Source: Riptortus pedestris (Eukaryota > Arthropoda > Insecta > Hemiptera > Alydidae). From it: a DNA stretch of 64,000 nucleotides. Location of the stretch: the NCBI GenBank assembly GCA_019009955.1, contig CM032232.1, positions 137,628,501 through 137,692,500 of the forward strand, read 5' to 3'. Below the pieces are notes generated by a model, which saw only the letters and a program-made list of their open reading frames with translations, had not been told where the DNA came from and made no database searches. The stretch's first letter is position 1. Every line of letters starts with the position of its first letter. This document shows positions 1-10,340 of this stretch, one piece after another. The position numbers and the translations under genes are program-made.

Positions 1-58
1 ATTTTTCGAATAAATGTATTCAAATGTCCATCGAACCTACCTAGTAGATAACAAAATT

Positions 59-89
<31 letters not shown>

Positions 90-197
90 TGGTTGCAAAT
101 TTTGGTCGTTCGTTACCAAATTTGATATATAATCGTTTTAAGTAAAAAGAAAGATCAAGTTCGTTAACGGCTGAATTCGGGCCAGGGGGAGAATTTA
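1..197 (-). repeat. Family A copy, cut by window start
   Basis: It contains the 'aatgtccatcgaacctacc' block, a TA run (59-84), then the 'gttaacggctgaa' block of family A. Both termini are missing: the left one lies outside the window and the right one is cut by microsatellite and family B sequence. Confidence 0.85.
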
Positions 198-201
198 GAT
201 G

Positions 202-202
202 A

Positions 203-268
<66 letters not shown>
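202..268. repeat. (AC)n(AT)n microsatellite
   Basis: A compound AC then AT run between a family A fragment and the CTAG end of a family B copy. Confidence 0.97.
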
Positions 269-269
<1 letters not shown>

Positions 270-270
<1 letters not shown>

Positions 271-900
271 TAGCTCAGATACCCGGCTTCGCCCGGGAAT
301 TGATTTGAGGCTGAATGGAGATGGTATTTTTTTGGCAAGGGTTTACTTTGCACAATATTTTGACATTTACCCGTCCCAGTGTTTAGGGTTAATACCCGTT
401 GTTGGCATTTGTTAACAATAAAATTATTTTTTTATGTAAGTCTTCACTGTCCTCCAAATTGTCATATTTCCCGTCTCCTGTGCATTATACATAGATTTCA
501 GTTATTAAGGACAAAATATTAACGTAGATTTCAATTAATTTTTCCAGGTGAAGAACCTGATAGTTCAAATTGGAATGAATTGTTGAGCATATCAATATAT
601 ATTTCTATGCAAATTACTTGCTCCACACATTGTTCCTGGAGAAATGTATAAATCAAAAGTTAATCTGAATAACAAAGTAAACAACTTTTGTTATGTTCAT
701 ATTTGCCGTAAAACGAATAGAAAACAAAATACCGCTATTTTTAAATTTAGGCCTCCCTTGCAACCCCCACTCCAGCCCGTCCCTAGAAATGTTGGTATGA
801 CTTGTTATAATGAAGGCGTTAGTGCAAATACACATGCCGAGTTTTATTTATTTCGGTTGGGTCTTTTGTCCCAAATAAAATTGTTCATTTCCGCTGTAGG

Positions 901-903
<3 letters not shown>
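270..903 (-). repeat. Family B copy, reverse orientation
   Basis: It starts with CTAGCTCAGATACCCGGC, the reverse complement of the family B hairpin plus CTAG end. It then carries the conserved 'gaggctgaatgg' and 'tttacccgtcccagtg' blocks and one internal monomer ending in the 'ccgctgtagg' block. The open frame at 644-952 is monomer plus TA-run translation and is not a gene. Confidence 0.85.

Positions 904-950
<47 letters not shown>
903..950. repeat. (TA)n microsatellite
   Basis: An uninterrupted TA run separating a reverse and a forward family B copy. Confidence 0.97.
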
Positions 951-956
<6 letters not shown>

Positions 957-1435
957 GTAACCTCTGTCTGTACGTTCATTTTTTTCGCGAATTTTCACGA
1001 TAACTTTTCGTTTCACATGTCATAGTCACCATAACTGCATTTTGTTTCTTTCGTGTGTTTGTTTGTTTGTTTGTTACCTTTTCACGCATAAACGGCTGAA
1101 CCAAATTTTATGAAACTTGGTATGTATATTACTACTAACCCAACTTAGACTTTAGGCTATATACCAACATTTCTAGGGACGGGCAGGAGTGGGGGTTATA
1201 AGGGAAGCCAGCAATTAAAAATAGCGATATTTCGTTTCCTATTGGGTTTTCGGCAAATAGAAACAGAACAAAAGATATTTATTTTGTTATTTAGAGTAAC
1301 TTTTGTTATATACCCTTTTTTCGTATACCGAATTATAAACGAGATATGCGCTAAAACCTATAGCGGAAGTGAACAATTTTATTTGGGACAAAAAACCCAG
1401 CCGAAATAAATAAAACTCTGTATGTGTATTTTAAT
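951..1435 (+). repeat. Family B copy, 5' part
   Basis: It begins AAAATTGTAACCTCTGTC, followed by the TTTG repeats, the 'aaacggctgaacc' block and about one 300-bp monomer. It breaks off inside the second monomer at about 1430. Confidence 0.85.
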
Positions 1436-1668
1436 ATGCTGTATTTTCTTCTTTATACATAAAGTAGCTCATTTATTTATTGATCTAAGTGAAAAAAAAG
1501 AGAGGGCGTCAGCAGAGCTGTTAGAAAGCTGTATACGAATTTCGATTTTGATCCATTATTAAACATATTCTCTTCTGTTTGATTTTGATTTAGTGAGAAA
1601 TTTAATATAACGTTAGATAATATAAATGTACTAGTATATAGGAATTTATATATATATATATATATATA
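1436..1668. other. Unassigned AT-rich sequence
   Basis: No coding signal is seen. It ends in a short TA run from about 1650. Confidence 0.5.
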
Positions 1669-1780
1669 CTAGCTAAGGTACCCGGCTTCGCTCGGGAAAT
1701 CACAAGAGGGAATGTTGTTTTTTATTTTTGGCAGTGCTTCAATGTGTACAACTACACTTCCAAAAAAAGTGGCCGTTGTA
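1669..1780 (-). repeat. Family B terminal fragment
   Basis: CTAGCTAAGGTACCCGGC plus the hairpin 'cccggcttcgctcggg' marks the B terminus. The adjacent sequence diverges quickly, so this is a fragment or a different subfamily. Confidence 0.65.
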
Positions 1781-1862
1781 AATAATTAAATTTAAAATAA
1801 GAAACAACATACTACTATCTAACATATTTACAAGTTAAAATCTTATCTTTTATAACCACAAA

Positions 1863-1932
1863 AAAATAAATAAAAACCCTAGATACAAGCAAAATAATAT
1901 GTTTGCTTGTATCTAGGGTTTTTATTTATTTT
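1863..1932. repeat. Perfect 31-bp inverted repeat (hairpin)
   Basis: Arms 1863-1893 and 1902-1932 are exact reverse complements around the 8-nt loop ATAATATG. The arm core is ACCCTAGATACAAGCAAA. The surrounding sequence is not a recognised repeat, so this may be a small foldback element or an insertion scar. Confidence 0.9.
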
Positions 1933-2045
1933 AACCTTAATTAAACAATACAATATATAACAAAAAACAATAACGCCATTCCCGCCACTGGTAGACACTG
2001 TAGAGATTCTAAGTCCGTCATGCCAAGTGAGAATTCAGATGAGGA

Positions 2046-2066
2046 TGTGTGTGTGTGTGTGTGTGT
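2046..2066. repeat. (GT)n microsatellite
   Basis: A GT run adjoining a family A fragment. Confidence 0.95.
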
Positions 2067-2232
2067 CAGATAACGCTCTAGCGGTCACAATTTTAATTTG
2101 ATTGTTACTTAACATTTCCTTCTACTCATCTGATTTTTACTCAGAAATAGACAACATATTGTGAGATGAGATCACCAGTATGTCATCCAGAGCGTGGGAA
2201 ATCTGTTTAGTTTACGCAGCCCCTGCGTGATC
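2067..2232 (-). repeat. Family A fragment with terminus
   Basis: It has the 'aacgctctagcggtc' block, then 'gagatgagatcaccag', then the terminal 'gggaaatctg..acgcagcccctgcg' hairpin. Most of the interior is deleted. Confidence 0.8.
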
Positions 2233-2650
2233 GTCTAGGAATATTTTAAATCTAATTCTAATTGAATACAATTATTATATTTTAATGAGACACTATAGTT
2301 ATTTGAGTCCATCAACGAGGGGAATCATAAGCTATTCAGCAAATATGTGGCTACGAAATCCAATGAAAGAATAGTCAGCTGGCTCGTCCAATATTCACCA
2401 ATAATGAATAATGATTGAGTCTTCGACGGAGCTTACGAATACTGAATAGCAACTACGCCATTCGTCAATGCCGGGCCCCTTTCTAAGCGGTTCGAAGTCA
2501 AACATGTGAATATAGCAGCTAGTTTCATCTCTATGAATAAAACTGTATGAAGATTGAAATTGCAATATATTCAAATATGTCAGTCATAATTATTAATATT
2601 AATATAACATTATTTATTTAGGTGTGTCGCAATTTAAGCGATTCACACAT
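2233..2650. other. Unassigned sequence
   Basis: About 400 bp with no repeat-family block, splice-bounded exon or long open frame that I recognise. Confidence 0.5.
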
Positions 2651-2776
2651 TTTAGCAGATTTCCCTTAAGAGAAATCAGCTATTGAGGTTGTACTCATGA
2701 TGCGATTTTAGAAATTTTTTTTCAAATGTCCATCGATCCTACCCAGGAGATGACGAAAATGAGGTCCGTTCAAATA

Positions 2777-2811
<35 letters not shown>

Positions 2812-3552
2812 ATATTTGTCTGTTACCGCTCTAGCGGTCGCAATTATTGTTTAATCGTTACCAAACTCGATATTTAGTCGTTTTATGTAAAAAGAAAGAT
2901 CAAGTTCGTTAACGGCTGAAATCGGACCAGGGGGAGGGGGGGTTTAGAGGGGAGGATTTTCGAAAATTCGAAATATCTCCGTTACTATGGGTCGGATCGA
3001 AAAGTTTGGAGTTTTGGAAAATTCGAGATATTGGCATTTTACATTTTTAGCCACCAGCAAACCGCCACTTTTACCAATGTTACATAAAGAATACTCTGCT
3101 ACATAAAAAATCACATTATTCGAATTTTAAATACCAAAATTTGTATTCAAGAGACCTTTATTATACGAGATGCATGCAAATATGTTCTGTATACCCCCCC
3201 CCCCCCCGTCTTAAGGTTTTCGACTACTAAAATTTGATTGATAGGGATAACAATTATTCTGACTCATTATTAATTACATTAATCGATATAGTAAATAGTT
3301 CTCAATAAAATTAATATGTTATATTCTGATATATTTCAATAATAGTTTTTCTTTCCGGTGTGATGTGGGCAGACCCGTTTGTTTACATTTCTAACCTAAT
3401 GCTTACTGTCGGCCGGTGATTGCAATTGGATGGGATTTCTTAGCAGTTTGTATTCATTCTACGTTGTCGTTGTATTAGTAATATTTATAATAACTATTAT
3501 TTTATTTCCCGAGGGAAATGTGTCGCAATTTACGCAGCCTCTGATTCACGAC
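2651..3552 (-). repeat. Family A copy, near full length
   Basis: It starts TTTAGCAGATTTCCCTTAAG and includes a TATC run (about 2778-2811), the ACCGCTCTAGCGGT palindrome and the G-tract block (about 2930-2955). It ends in a diverged 'acgcagcctctg' hairpin near 3540. Confidence 0.9.
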
Positions 3553-3689
3553 ATTTTCTTGTTATAAATAATAAAATAGTATAGGTACAGCCACCTGATA
3601 ACAACCAAAAAGAAAAGTCAAAAAACTAGCAGAGGTAGGTCAAAGTACGGTTATTTATTTATTTATTTTTTTCTCCAGTAGAAATTATT

Positions 3690-4130
3690 CTAGTCTAGTG
3701 TTTGATTATTTAATTAAATCTGGTTGAAAATGTGTCTTTGAGATGTTTCATAATTTTTATAATGTATGGGCTGTTGTCGTTTAGTAGTTCTGATAGGTTG
3801 GTGGGTAAGGTCTTGTCGGTTATTAGTCTGCAGTTGTCCTGGTAGTAAGTGTTTTAGATAGTTAGTTGTGTATTGCAGAGAGTACATAAAGGTGGTTCAG
3901 TCTTAGTCATGAGGTGTGTTAACCGTGAATGGCCGTGCCTCAAACGAGTAAGGACTACTTCTTCTCTTCTAGTATCCCGATTACTTGACTGCCATTCACG
4001 AATAGTGTCTTTTATTTCTCGTAGTTTTGTGTGTGTCTGATGCCATTCCGCTTCCCATTTTAAGTTGACCTCTTTTTTTAATGAATTTAACCCTTCACAG
4101 GCAAGGCTGAGTTGCCGGTGACCCAATTGG
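3690..4130 (-). pseudogene. Non-LTR retrotransposon 3' fragment (LINE ORF2 C-terminus)
   Basis: On the minus strand a 90-residue open stretch (4126-3854) carries RREEVVLTRLRHGHSRLTH followed by LMTKTEPP and CTLCNTQ. This is the typical C-terminal region after RNase H in Jockey/I-like non-LTR elements: a conserved R-hG-HT/S-LTH segment and the first half of a CCHC motif. A stop follows the CX2C, and recognisable residues continue out of frame to about 3690, so it is a dead 5'-truncated copy. It is similar in type to the fragment at 24404-24890. The clade is not determined. Confidence 0.75.
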
Positions 4131-4219
4131 TGTTAATTTAAAAAGCAAAACATGGCTTCATTAATATCTTCTGTATTGTTGAAAATTCCAGATTGTTTTT
4201 AAAAGCAAATTTTTATTAT

Positions 4220-4355
4220 TAGCAGATTTCCCTTAGGAGTAAAGTAAGGGAAGGAGGGGATGGGAGGTGCATCGGTACATTTCCTCAAATGTCCAGCAAT
4301 CCTTCCCAAGAGTTGATGAAAGAAGATGTTTGTTCAAGAATATATATTGAGATAT
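4220..4355 (-). repeat. Family A terminal fragment
   Basis: TAGCAGATTTCCCTTAGG and 'aaatgtccagcaatcctt' identify the TGCTAAA-side end. It breaks off near 4355. Confidence 0.75.
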
Positions 4356-4587
4356 CAGCCCTGACCCAGCACTTCAGACTGGTCTATTAAGGCTCAAGTG
4401 GTCGCAAACTTTTTGTGAAAAATCAAGAGATCTAAGGGTCATCAAACTGCGCTCATGGGAGTGTAATCGCAGCTTTGATGTGCTGAGCAAAAATAGCTAA
4501 GTATTTTTGTAATTCTCAGTCCAATGCAATTATCCAGTAGGATCTCACCTGACAGATTAGATGAAGAAATAGAAGATTGTAGATTGT
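4356..4587. other. Unassigned sequence
   Basis: No repeat block or coding signal recognised. Confidence 0.5.
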
Positions 4588-5260
4588 TTTTCTGATTTCC
4601 CTTAAGGGAAATCAGCTATTGAGGTCGAACTCATTACGCGAGTTACTAATAGTTTATTCAAATGTCCATCGATCCTACCCAGGAGATGACGAAAATGAGG
4701 TCCGTTCAAAATTTGATATTTTTATCCTCATATATTTCTATATATCTTTTTTCCGAAGAGTTTTTTTATATATATTTTTTTCTGTAAGAGTTTAAACTAT
4801 TTATATTTGATCTGGAAACGCTCTAGCGGTCGCAATTTTTGCTTGATCGTTACCAGAGTAGGAATTTAATCGTTTTATGTAAAAAGGAAGATCAAGTTCG
4901 TTAATGGCTGAAATCGGTCCAGTGGGAGGGGGGGTTTAGAGGGGGGATTTTCGGAAAATTCGAAATATCTCCGTTATTGCTGGACCTGCAGGATCGAAAA
5001 ATTGTATAGACTGATAACTTACTAAAAATTAAATTTACTATCACTAGTATTTTATTAAATTTCTTCCCTATCTTGAATATTAACCGAGATATTTGCATTT
5101 TTATTAAATTTGGGCCGATAACGGATTTTTGAATTTCCCGCCAAAACCTAGTTCGGCCCTTTGCCGTAACTGTTGGGCTCTTATAGCTGGAAATTTCTCT
5201 ATTTTTTCCCTTCACGTAGGAAATCTGCTTAGTTAACGCATCCCCTGAGTGACGGAGTTT
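4588..5260 (-). repeat. Family A copy, near full length
   Basis: It runs from the hairpin 'gatttcccttaagggaaatc' through the G-tract block (about 4921-4946) and 'attaaccgagatatttgc' to 'acgcatcccctgagtgacgg'. The central microsatellite is short and degenerate here. Confidence 0.9.
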
Positions 5261-5312
5261 TATCCTTTATCCTATACGGATACACAAAGGTCCTGGAACT
5301 CTACGTTCCCTA

Positions 5313-5313
<1 letters not shown>

Positions 5314-5349
<36 letters not shown>

Positions 5350-5361
5350 ATATATATATAT

Positions 5362-5402
<41 letters not shown>

Positions 5403-5435
5403 GATATATATATATAGTTATATATATATATATAT
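5314..5435. repeat. Compound (CA)n(TA)n microsatellite
   Basis: A CA run to about 5347, then TA, TATAAA and TAGA runs. The foldback element that follows starts directly in the TA tract. Confidence 0.95.
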
Positions 5436-5436
5436 T

Positions 5437-6010
5437 GGTTATGGGGATAAGTTTTAATTGATTTTTTTCCATACAACAGTATTTGATGGCAAATCACATA
5501 CATTTCAATCTATACCTTTTCCATGATACATGAATTTAAAAGGTGGTTTGTATGTATGCTGCTTTAAAAAACACAGTTTCAGACTTTTGTTTGGAGTCAA
5601 ACAACAGTGCTATTCATATCAACGGGTCACCCGAATACAGCGTTCGCCGGGAATGTTCTCCTCTACAATTCCTTGTCTGTTAAGGTAATGGCATAAAACA
5701 ACATTATCTGCAATTTGTCCTCTGATAAAGCGTGGTTGAGCTATATAACATTGCCAAGCAAAACATGGCCCATCTCCGCAGCACTTTTCTTCGAGAAGGA
5801 TTTGTATGATGAGAACTTCCCGCGAACGCTGTATTTCGATGTGATATGAATAGCTGTTGTTAGACTCCCAAACAAAAGTCATCAAACTGATGTTAGCAGC
5901 ATACATACACACCACCTTTTCGGAAATTCATGTATCGAAAGGTTAGATGAAATTGTATGTGATGCCATCAATACTGTGTATGGAGAACTATTTAAAACAA
6001 TTCCCATACC
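5437..6010. mobile_element. Foldback/MITE-like element with long inverted repeats
   Basis: The left arm (about 5437-5655) and right arm (about 5815-6010) are diverged reverse complements. Matching landmarks are GGTTATGG / CCATACC at the ends, 'atttgatggc' / 'gccatcaat', 'catgatacatgaattt' / 'aaattcatgtatcg', and 'acagcgttcgccggga' / 'cccgcgaacgctgt'. The element sits in a TA microsatellite and has no recognisable transposase. A 98-residue minus-strand frame spans the loop and right arm (5915-5619) but matches nothing I know. Confidence 0.8.
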
Positions 6011-6073
6011 AAAATATATATATAGTATATGATATATATATATATCTATATATATCATATGATATGTGTGTGT

Positions 6074-6805
6074 GTCGCAAACTTTGTGGGACGTGTAATA
6101 TAAAAATCCAGTTTTGGTTAATGCTTCAATTGGACCAGTGGGAGGGGGGGGGGTGTTGAAAGGCGTGATTTTTCAAAATCTAAATATTTCCATTACTATA
6201 CGTCGGATCGAAAAATTGTACTGAACCAATCTTATTGAAAATTAAAGTTACTATAAATATTGTTATGGACATTTATTCTCTATCTTGAATATTAGCCGAG
6301 ATATATGAATTTTCAGTTTTTTCACTGGCAGCCATCAGCAAACCTCCCACTTCGTGCTCATGTTACATAAACAATGATCTGCTATATGATAAACCAAATT
6401 ATTCGAAGCTTAAATGGCAAATATTGTTTTCAAAAGACCTTTATTAAAAGAAACTTACAAATATGTTCTAGTAATCCCCCCCCCACGCCTAAGTTCTTTT
6501 ACTACAATTATTTATTGATTGAGATAAAAAGAGTATTCTGATTAATTATAAATTACAGTACTAGATATAGTATATAGTTTCAAATAAAATCAATATGTTA
6601 TATTTTGATATATTTCAGTAATTGTTTTTCTTTCCGTTGTGAGGTTGGCATACCTGTTTTCATTTCAGACGCTTCCCGTCGAGAGGTTTGTATTTTTTCA
6701 CTTAACATTCACGGTGGGATATTGTACCAGTATGTAGACTTATCAATTGCCAAAGTTCACCAGAGAAATCTGCTTAGTTTACTTATCCCCTGCGTGACGG
6801 ACGTT
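6074..6805 (-). repeat. Family A copy lacking its TGCTAAA-side end
   Basis: It starts after the microsatellite with 'gtcgcaaactttg', carries a G-tract block (about 6139-6153), and ends 'gaaatctgcttagtttac..cccctgcgtgacgg'. Confidence 0.85.
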
Positions 6806-7060
6806 TTAAAATGTGAATATTTTCTTTAATTTTCCAGTTGATACTTCCCTTTTATATTGTCAAAATTAAAACTATTTTATTATTTAATTCTTAACTATTT
6901 TCTAACGCACTCGTACTTGACGGAAATAATGAAGGATGTTCAGAGTAAACACACCCAAATCGAACACAGTTCATTTGCGTTACTCATAGACATTTCAAGA
7001 TTATTGTTTTCATTGCCATGAGCACAAACATAACGAGTCATCACAATAAAGAAAAATATT
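6806..7060. other. Unassigned AT-rich sequence
   Basis: No supported feature. Confidence 0.5.
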
Positions 7061-7620
7061 TATTTGATAACTCGATATATGGTTGTTTCATGTAAAACTA
7101 TAGGTTCTTTAATGACTGACTTTGGGGGGAAGAGATCGAAAATTCAAAATATCTCTGACATTGAAAATCGAATTGAAAAATGTTATTCAATGAGTGTTAT
7201 TAAAGAAGTGCTCTTCAGTTATTGTTCTATACTTTATTCTGTAACTCATATAATAAGCCGTAATATATTCATACTTTCTTGTTTTCAGTCTTCAGTGAAC
7301 CCATACGCTTACTCCTCGGATATTTATGTGGAAATTGAGTATATATAGTGATACTAGGTCAGTAGAGTGCCTAGCACGTGGAAAATCGAATTGAAACATG
7401 GATTAGTTCAATGAGTTTATTAAAAAGTGCTCTTCATTTATTGTTTATAATTTATTCTGTAACTCATATATTAAGCCGTATATATTCATACTTTCTTGTT
7501 TTCAGTCTTCAGTGAACCCATACGCTTACTCCTCGGATATTTATGTGGAAATTGAGTATATATAGTGATACTAGGTCAGTAGAGTGCCTAGCACGTGGGA
7601 AACATGATTAGTTTATGAAC
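7061..7620 (-). repeat. Diverged family A copy with internal tandem duplication
   Basis: It has 'tcgaaaattcaaaatatctc' and 'cacgtgggaaa' blocks of family A. A unit of about 217 bp beginning 'gaaaatcgaattgaaa' is present twice in tandem (7163-7380 and 7381-7599). The 3' 140 bp of the two copies is nearly identical and their 5' parts are diverged. Confidence 0.75.
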
Positions 7621-7663
7621 CCTCCTATATGTTTCGGTGCTTGCATACCACCTCTTCAGGGTC
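7621..7663 (-). ncRNA. Hammerhead-ribozyme-like motif
   Basis: Read on the minus strand: GACC, then CUGAAGA, a stem II of GGUG/CACC with a 9-nt loop, then GAAA, ACAUAU (imperfect short stem III), A at position 17, and GG that can pair with CC for stem I. All invariant core positions (CUGANGA and GAAA) are present. Stem III has one mismatch, so activity is doubtful. Confidence 0.45.
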
Positions 7664-7704
7664 TATCCATCTCTGAAGTCCTTGTTTCCATCTTACTTCC
7701 GGGG

Positions 7705-7790
7705 GCTCAGGTGGGCCATGCGACTTAAGGCGTTGGTCTTAATCTCGCGTGGTAGATCCTAGAGTGGCGGGTTCGATTCCCGCCATAGGC
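7705..7790 (+). pseudogene. tRNA-Leu(TAA)-like sequence, probable pseudogene or SINE head
   Basis: An 86-nt segment resembles a class II tRNA-Leu. It has 'acttaaggcgttgg' of the D arm and anticodon stem, a CTTAAT anticodon loop giving TAA, and a perfect B box GGTTCGATTCC with GGCGG/CCGCC T-stem pairing. The A box is diverged and the acceptor stem pairs only partly, so a functional gene is unlikely. It sits 41 bp downstream of a hammerhead-like motif and next to a family A copy. Confidence 0.55.
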
Positions 7791-7831
7791 AAAAGAAATT
7801 AATTTAGTGACGGACTCATTAAATATATTTT

Positions 7832-8524
7832 TGTCTGTTACCGCTCTAGCGGTCGCAATTTTTGTTAGATCGTTGCCAAACTCGATTGTCTGTTACCGCG
7901 TTCTAGCGGTAAAAAATTTTTGTTAGATCAAGTTCGTTAAATGGCTGTAAATCGGACCAGTGGGAGGGGGGTTTTTAAAGGGGAGGATTTTTCGGAGGGA
8001 AATCCGAAATATCTCCGTAAAAAGAATGATCATGTCGGATCGGAAATGGCTGAAATATATAGAAGTCAATCTTATTGAAAATGGAATTTTGCCATAAATA
8101 ATGTTAGTATACATTTATTCTGTATCTTGAATATTAACGAGAAATATCTTTCTGTTTCAGCTGCCGAGATGAGATCGGCTCAAGATCGTTGGGTATAGTC
8201 GTTAGTTTCCGTTCAAGTAGCTGTGCGGGCCGCTCAATCTTAATGTTTGACGCTCGATAATTTGCCAAAAATTTCTCTAAATATTATACATGTTATCTGA
8301 ATATATGAATATTAACGAGATATTTACGCAGCCCCTGGCGTTTTTTTCTGTTTTCAGCTTCTGAGATGAGATCGGCTAACTTTGGGTCTAGTCGTGAGTT
8401 TCCGTCAAGAGCTAGTTCGGGCCGCTCCCGTAACTGTTTGACTCTCTATTCTGAAATTTCTCTATAGTAAAACTTCACGTAAGAAATCTGCTTAGTTTAC
8501 GCAGCCCCTGCGTGACGGACTTTT
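7832..8524 (-). repeat. Family A copy with two internal duplications
   Basis: The 'gtctgttaccgc..agcggt' block is duplicated (about 7832-7860 and 7888-7925). The 'gagatgagatcggct' to 'gggccgctc' block is also duplicated (about 8165-8235 and 8362-8435). The terminal 'cgcagcccctgcgtgacggac' is intact. Confidence 0.85.
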
Positions 8525-9093
8525 ATTATTTATTATGTGAATATTCTCTTTTATTTTTCGTTTATTATTATTTCTTTCTTTATCAATTATTTGAACTTTT
8601 TCAAAATTGAAGGTGTGTTTCTTGGAGATGACAGTTTTATTTTCATTATTGTCAATACTTTTTGCTTTAACGTTTTATTCAGCAGCTGGGAAGATTCACC
8701 ATTATGAGTTCCATTGCAAGTGCTACACCTTATTCCCAATATATTATATTTAGATTTTGCATCAATTACTTTATCTTTAATTCCAGTAAACTGTTTTTGA
8801 ATTTTATTGCTATATTTCCAGGCTATATTACATTGGGTCCAGGATAAATAGAAATATATTTATTTTGATGATAACTCATAAATGTTTAGAAACGAGAATA
8901 CTCTTCATGAATATAACACCATATGACCCACGTTACTTTTTTATTAGGAAACCCATCAGTGTAAGCTTCTGTTTTGCTAATTCTTCACTTTGTTTTAAGT
9001 GGAAGCCATTTGCAGGAAAGGTTTACTTCTGAATCATCATTTATTTTTTCGTGCTCTAAAGGAGTGATTCCGGGAAAACACTGCCACCTGTGT
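8525..9093. other. Unassigned sequence; includes a weak dispersed repeat
   Basis: 8535-8700 resembles 35920-36150: a shared order of 'tttcgttta', 'tttttcaaa.ttgaa' and 'tttcattattgtc'-like blocks. The rest is AT-rich with no coding signal. Confidence 0.45.
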
Positions 9094-9368
9094 TTGACAT
9101 ATTCATGGAAATCCTATCGACTATCTCAGTGGAACAGGTTCTAATTTATTTAGTCTGGATTCCTCTTCTAACTCATTTTATCTTGTATTTTATTGATTTT
9201 AGATCGGACTAAACCGTTAATAAATAATTATCACTTTCTCTCAAATAAAAAAAAATACCTAAATGGTTAATAACGTTATTTCGACCAAAGTAGAATTACC
9301 AATACTACACAATATTTCATTGGTTAAAAATTTAAATATCTCATTCAGTATGAGTTGGACTAAAAATG
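9094..9368 (+). repeat. Dispersed repeat C, copy 1
   Basis: The reverse complement of 20935-21215. Shared landmarks are 'tttgacatattcatgg.aatcctatc', 'aactcattttatcttgtatttt', 'taataaataatta' and 'caatactacacaatatttcat'. Not seen elsewhere in the window. Confidence 0.75.
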
Positions 9369-9369
9369 T

Positions 9370-9473
9370 TTAGGGAATCAGCTATTGAGGTCGTACTTAT
9401 GACGCAAGTTTCGAAAAATTTCTTCTAATGTCCATAGATCCTACCCAGGAGATGACGAAAATGAGGTCCGTTC

Positions 9474-9529
<56 letters not shown>

Positions 9530-9988
9530 TTGTCTGTTAATGCTCTAGCGGTCGCAATTTTTGTTTGATCGTTACCAAACTCGATATTTAAACGTTTCAT
9601 GTAAAAATAAAGATCAAGTTTGTTAATGGCTGAAATCGGACTAGTGGGAGGGGAGGTTTAGAGGTGAGGATTTTCGAAAAATCTCCGTTACTATACGATC
9701 GAAAATCTTGTAGTAACAAACAAATAAATTGTAGTCAAAAAACTATAAATGATATTATTTACATGTATTCTGTATCTTGAATATTAACCGAGATATTTGC
9801 ATTTTTATGTTATCAGCTTCTGAGATGAGATCGGCTATCTTCGGGTCTAGTCGTGAGTTTCCGTCAAGAGCTAGTTCAGGCCGTTCCCGTAACTGTTCGG
9901 CTCTTTATTCTGAAATATCTCTATTGTATAACTTCACATGGGAAATCTGCTTAGTTAACGCAGCCCCTGCGTGACGGACTTTTTTTTC
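9370..9988 (-). repeat. Family A copy
   Basis: The hairpin end is truncated to 'gggaatcagctattgagg'. A TA run (about 9479-9526), the 'ctctagcggtcgc' block and the 'cagcccctgcgtgacggac' terminus are all present. Confidence 0.9.
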
Positions 9989-9991
9989 TTA

Positions 9992-10215
9992 TCTGGAATA
10001 TTAATTGAGTTATTTGTATTTTTTGTCCAGCCTTAGTAGACTCCCACTTATAATCTTATGGTCTTTATAATCTTTTATAAGTACTGACTCCATTCCAAAA
10101 TCTCTTAAAAGCATCTTACTAATAGGGAAATAGTGAACAGATGAGATGAACAATATGTCATGCATGATGGGAAATCGGCTTAGTTTACGCAGCCCCTGCG
10201 TCATGTACTTTTTTT
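9992..10215 (-). repeat. Family A subfamily fragment
   Basis: It contains 'gtccagccttagtagactcc' and 'ccattccaaaatctcttaa', ending 'acgcagcccctgcgtcatg'. The same variant interior occurs inverted at 20650-20880. Confidence 0.75.
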
Positions 10216-10338
10216 TAGCAGTTTTCCATTAATGGAAATAAGCTATTATTGAGGTTGGACTCATGACGCGATTTTTGAAAAATTTAGTTAAATATCCATC
10301 AAGGAGATAACGAAAATGGTGCGTATCAAGAATTTGAT
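10216..10338 (-). repeat. Family A terminal fragment
   Basis: It starts 'ttttagcagttttccattaa' and contains 'catgacgcgatttttgaaa'. It is cut by a family B copy at its microsatellite position. Confidence 0.75.
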
Positions 10339-10340
10339 TT

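Noticed and set aside
644..952. 102-residue plus-strand frame
   Set aside because: It ends in a run of Tyr-Ile from the TA microsatellite and lies in a family B monomer. The same peptide words appear in other monomers in several frames.
7705..7790. Functional tRNA-Leu gene
   Set aside because: The B box and anticodon arm look good, but the A box is diverged and the acceptor stem has at least two mismatches, so I call it a pseudogene or SINE head.
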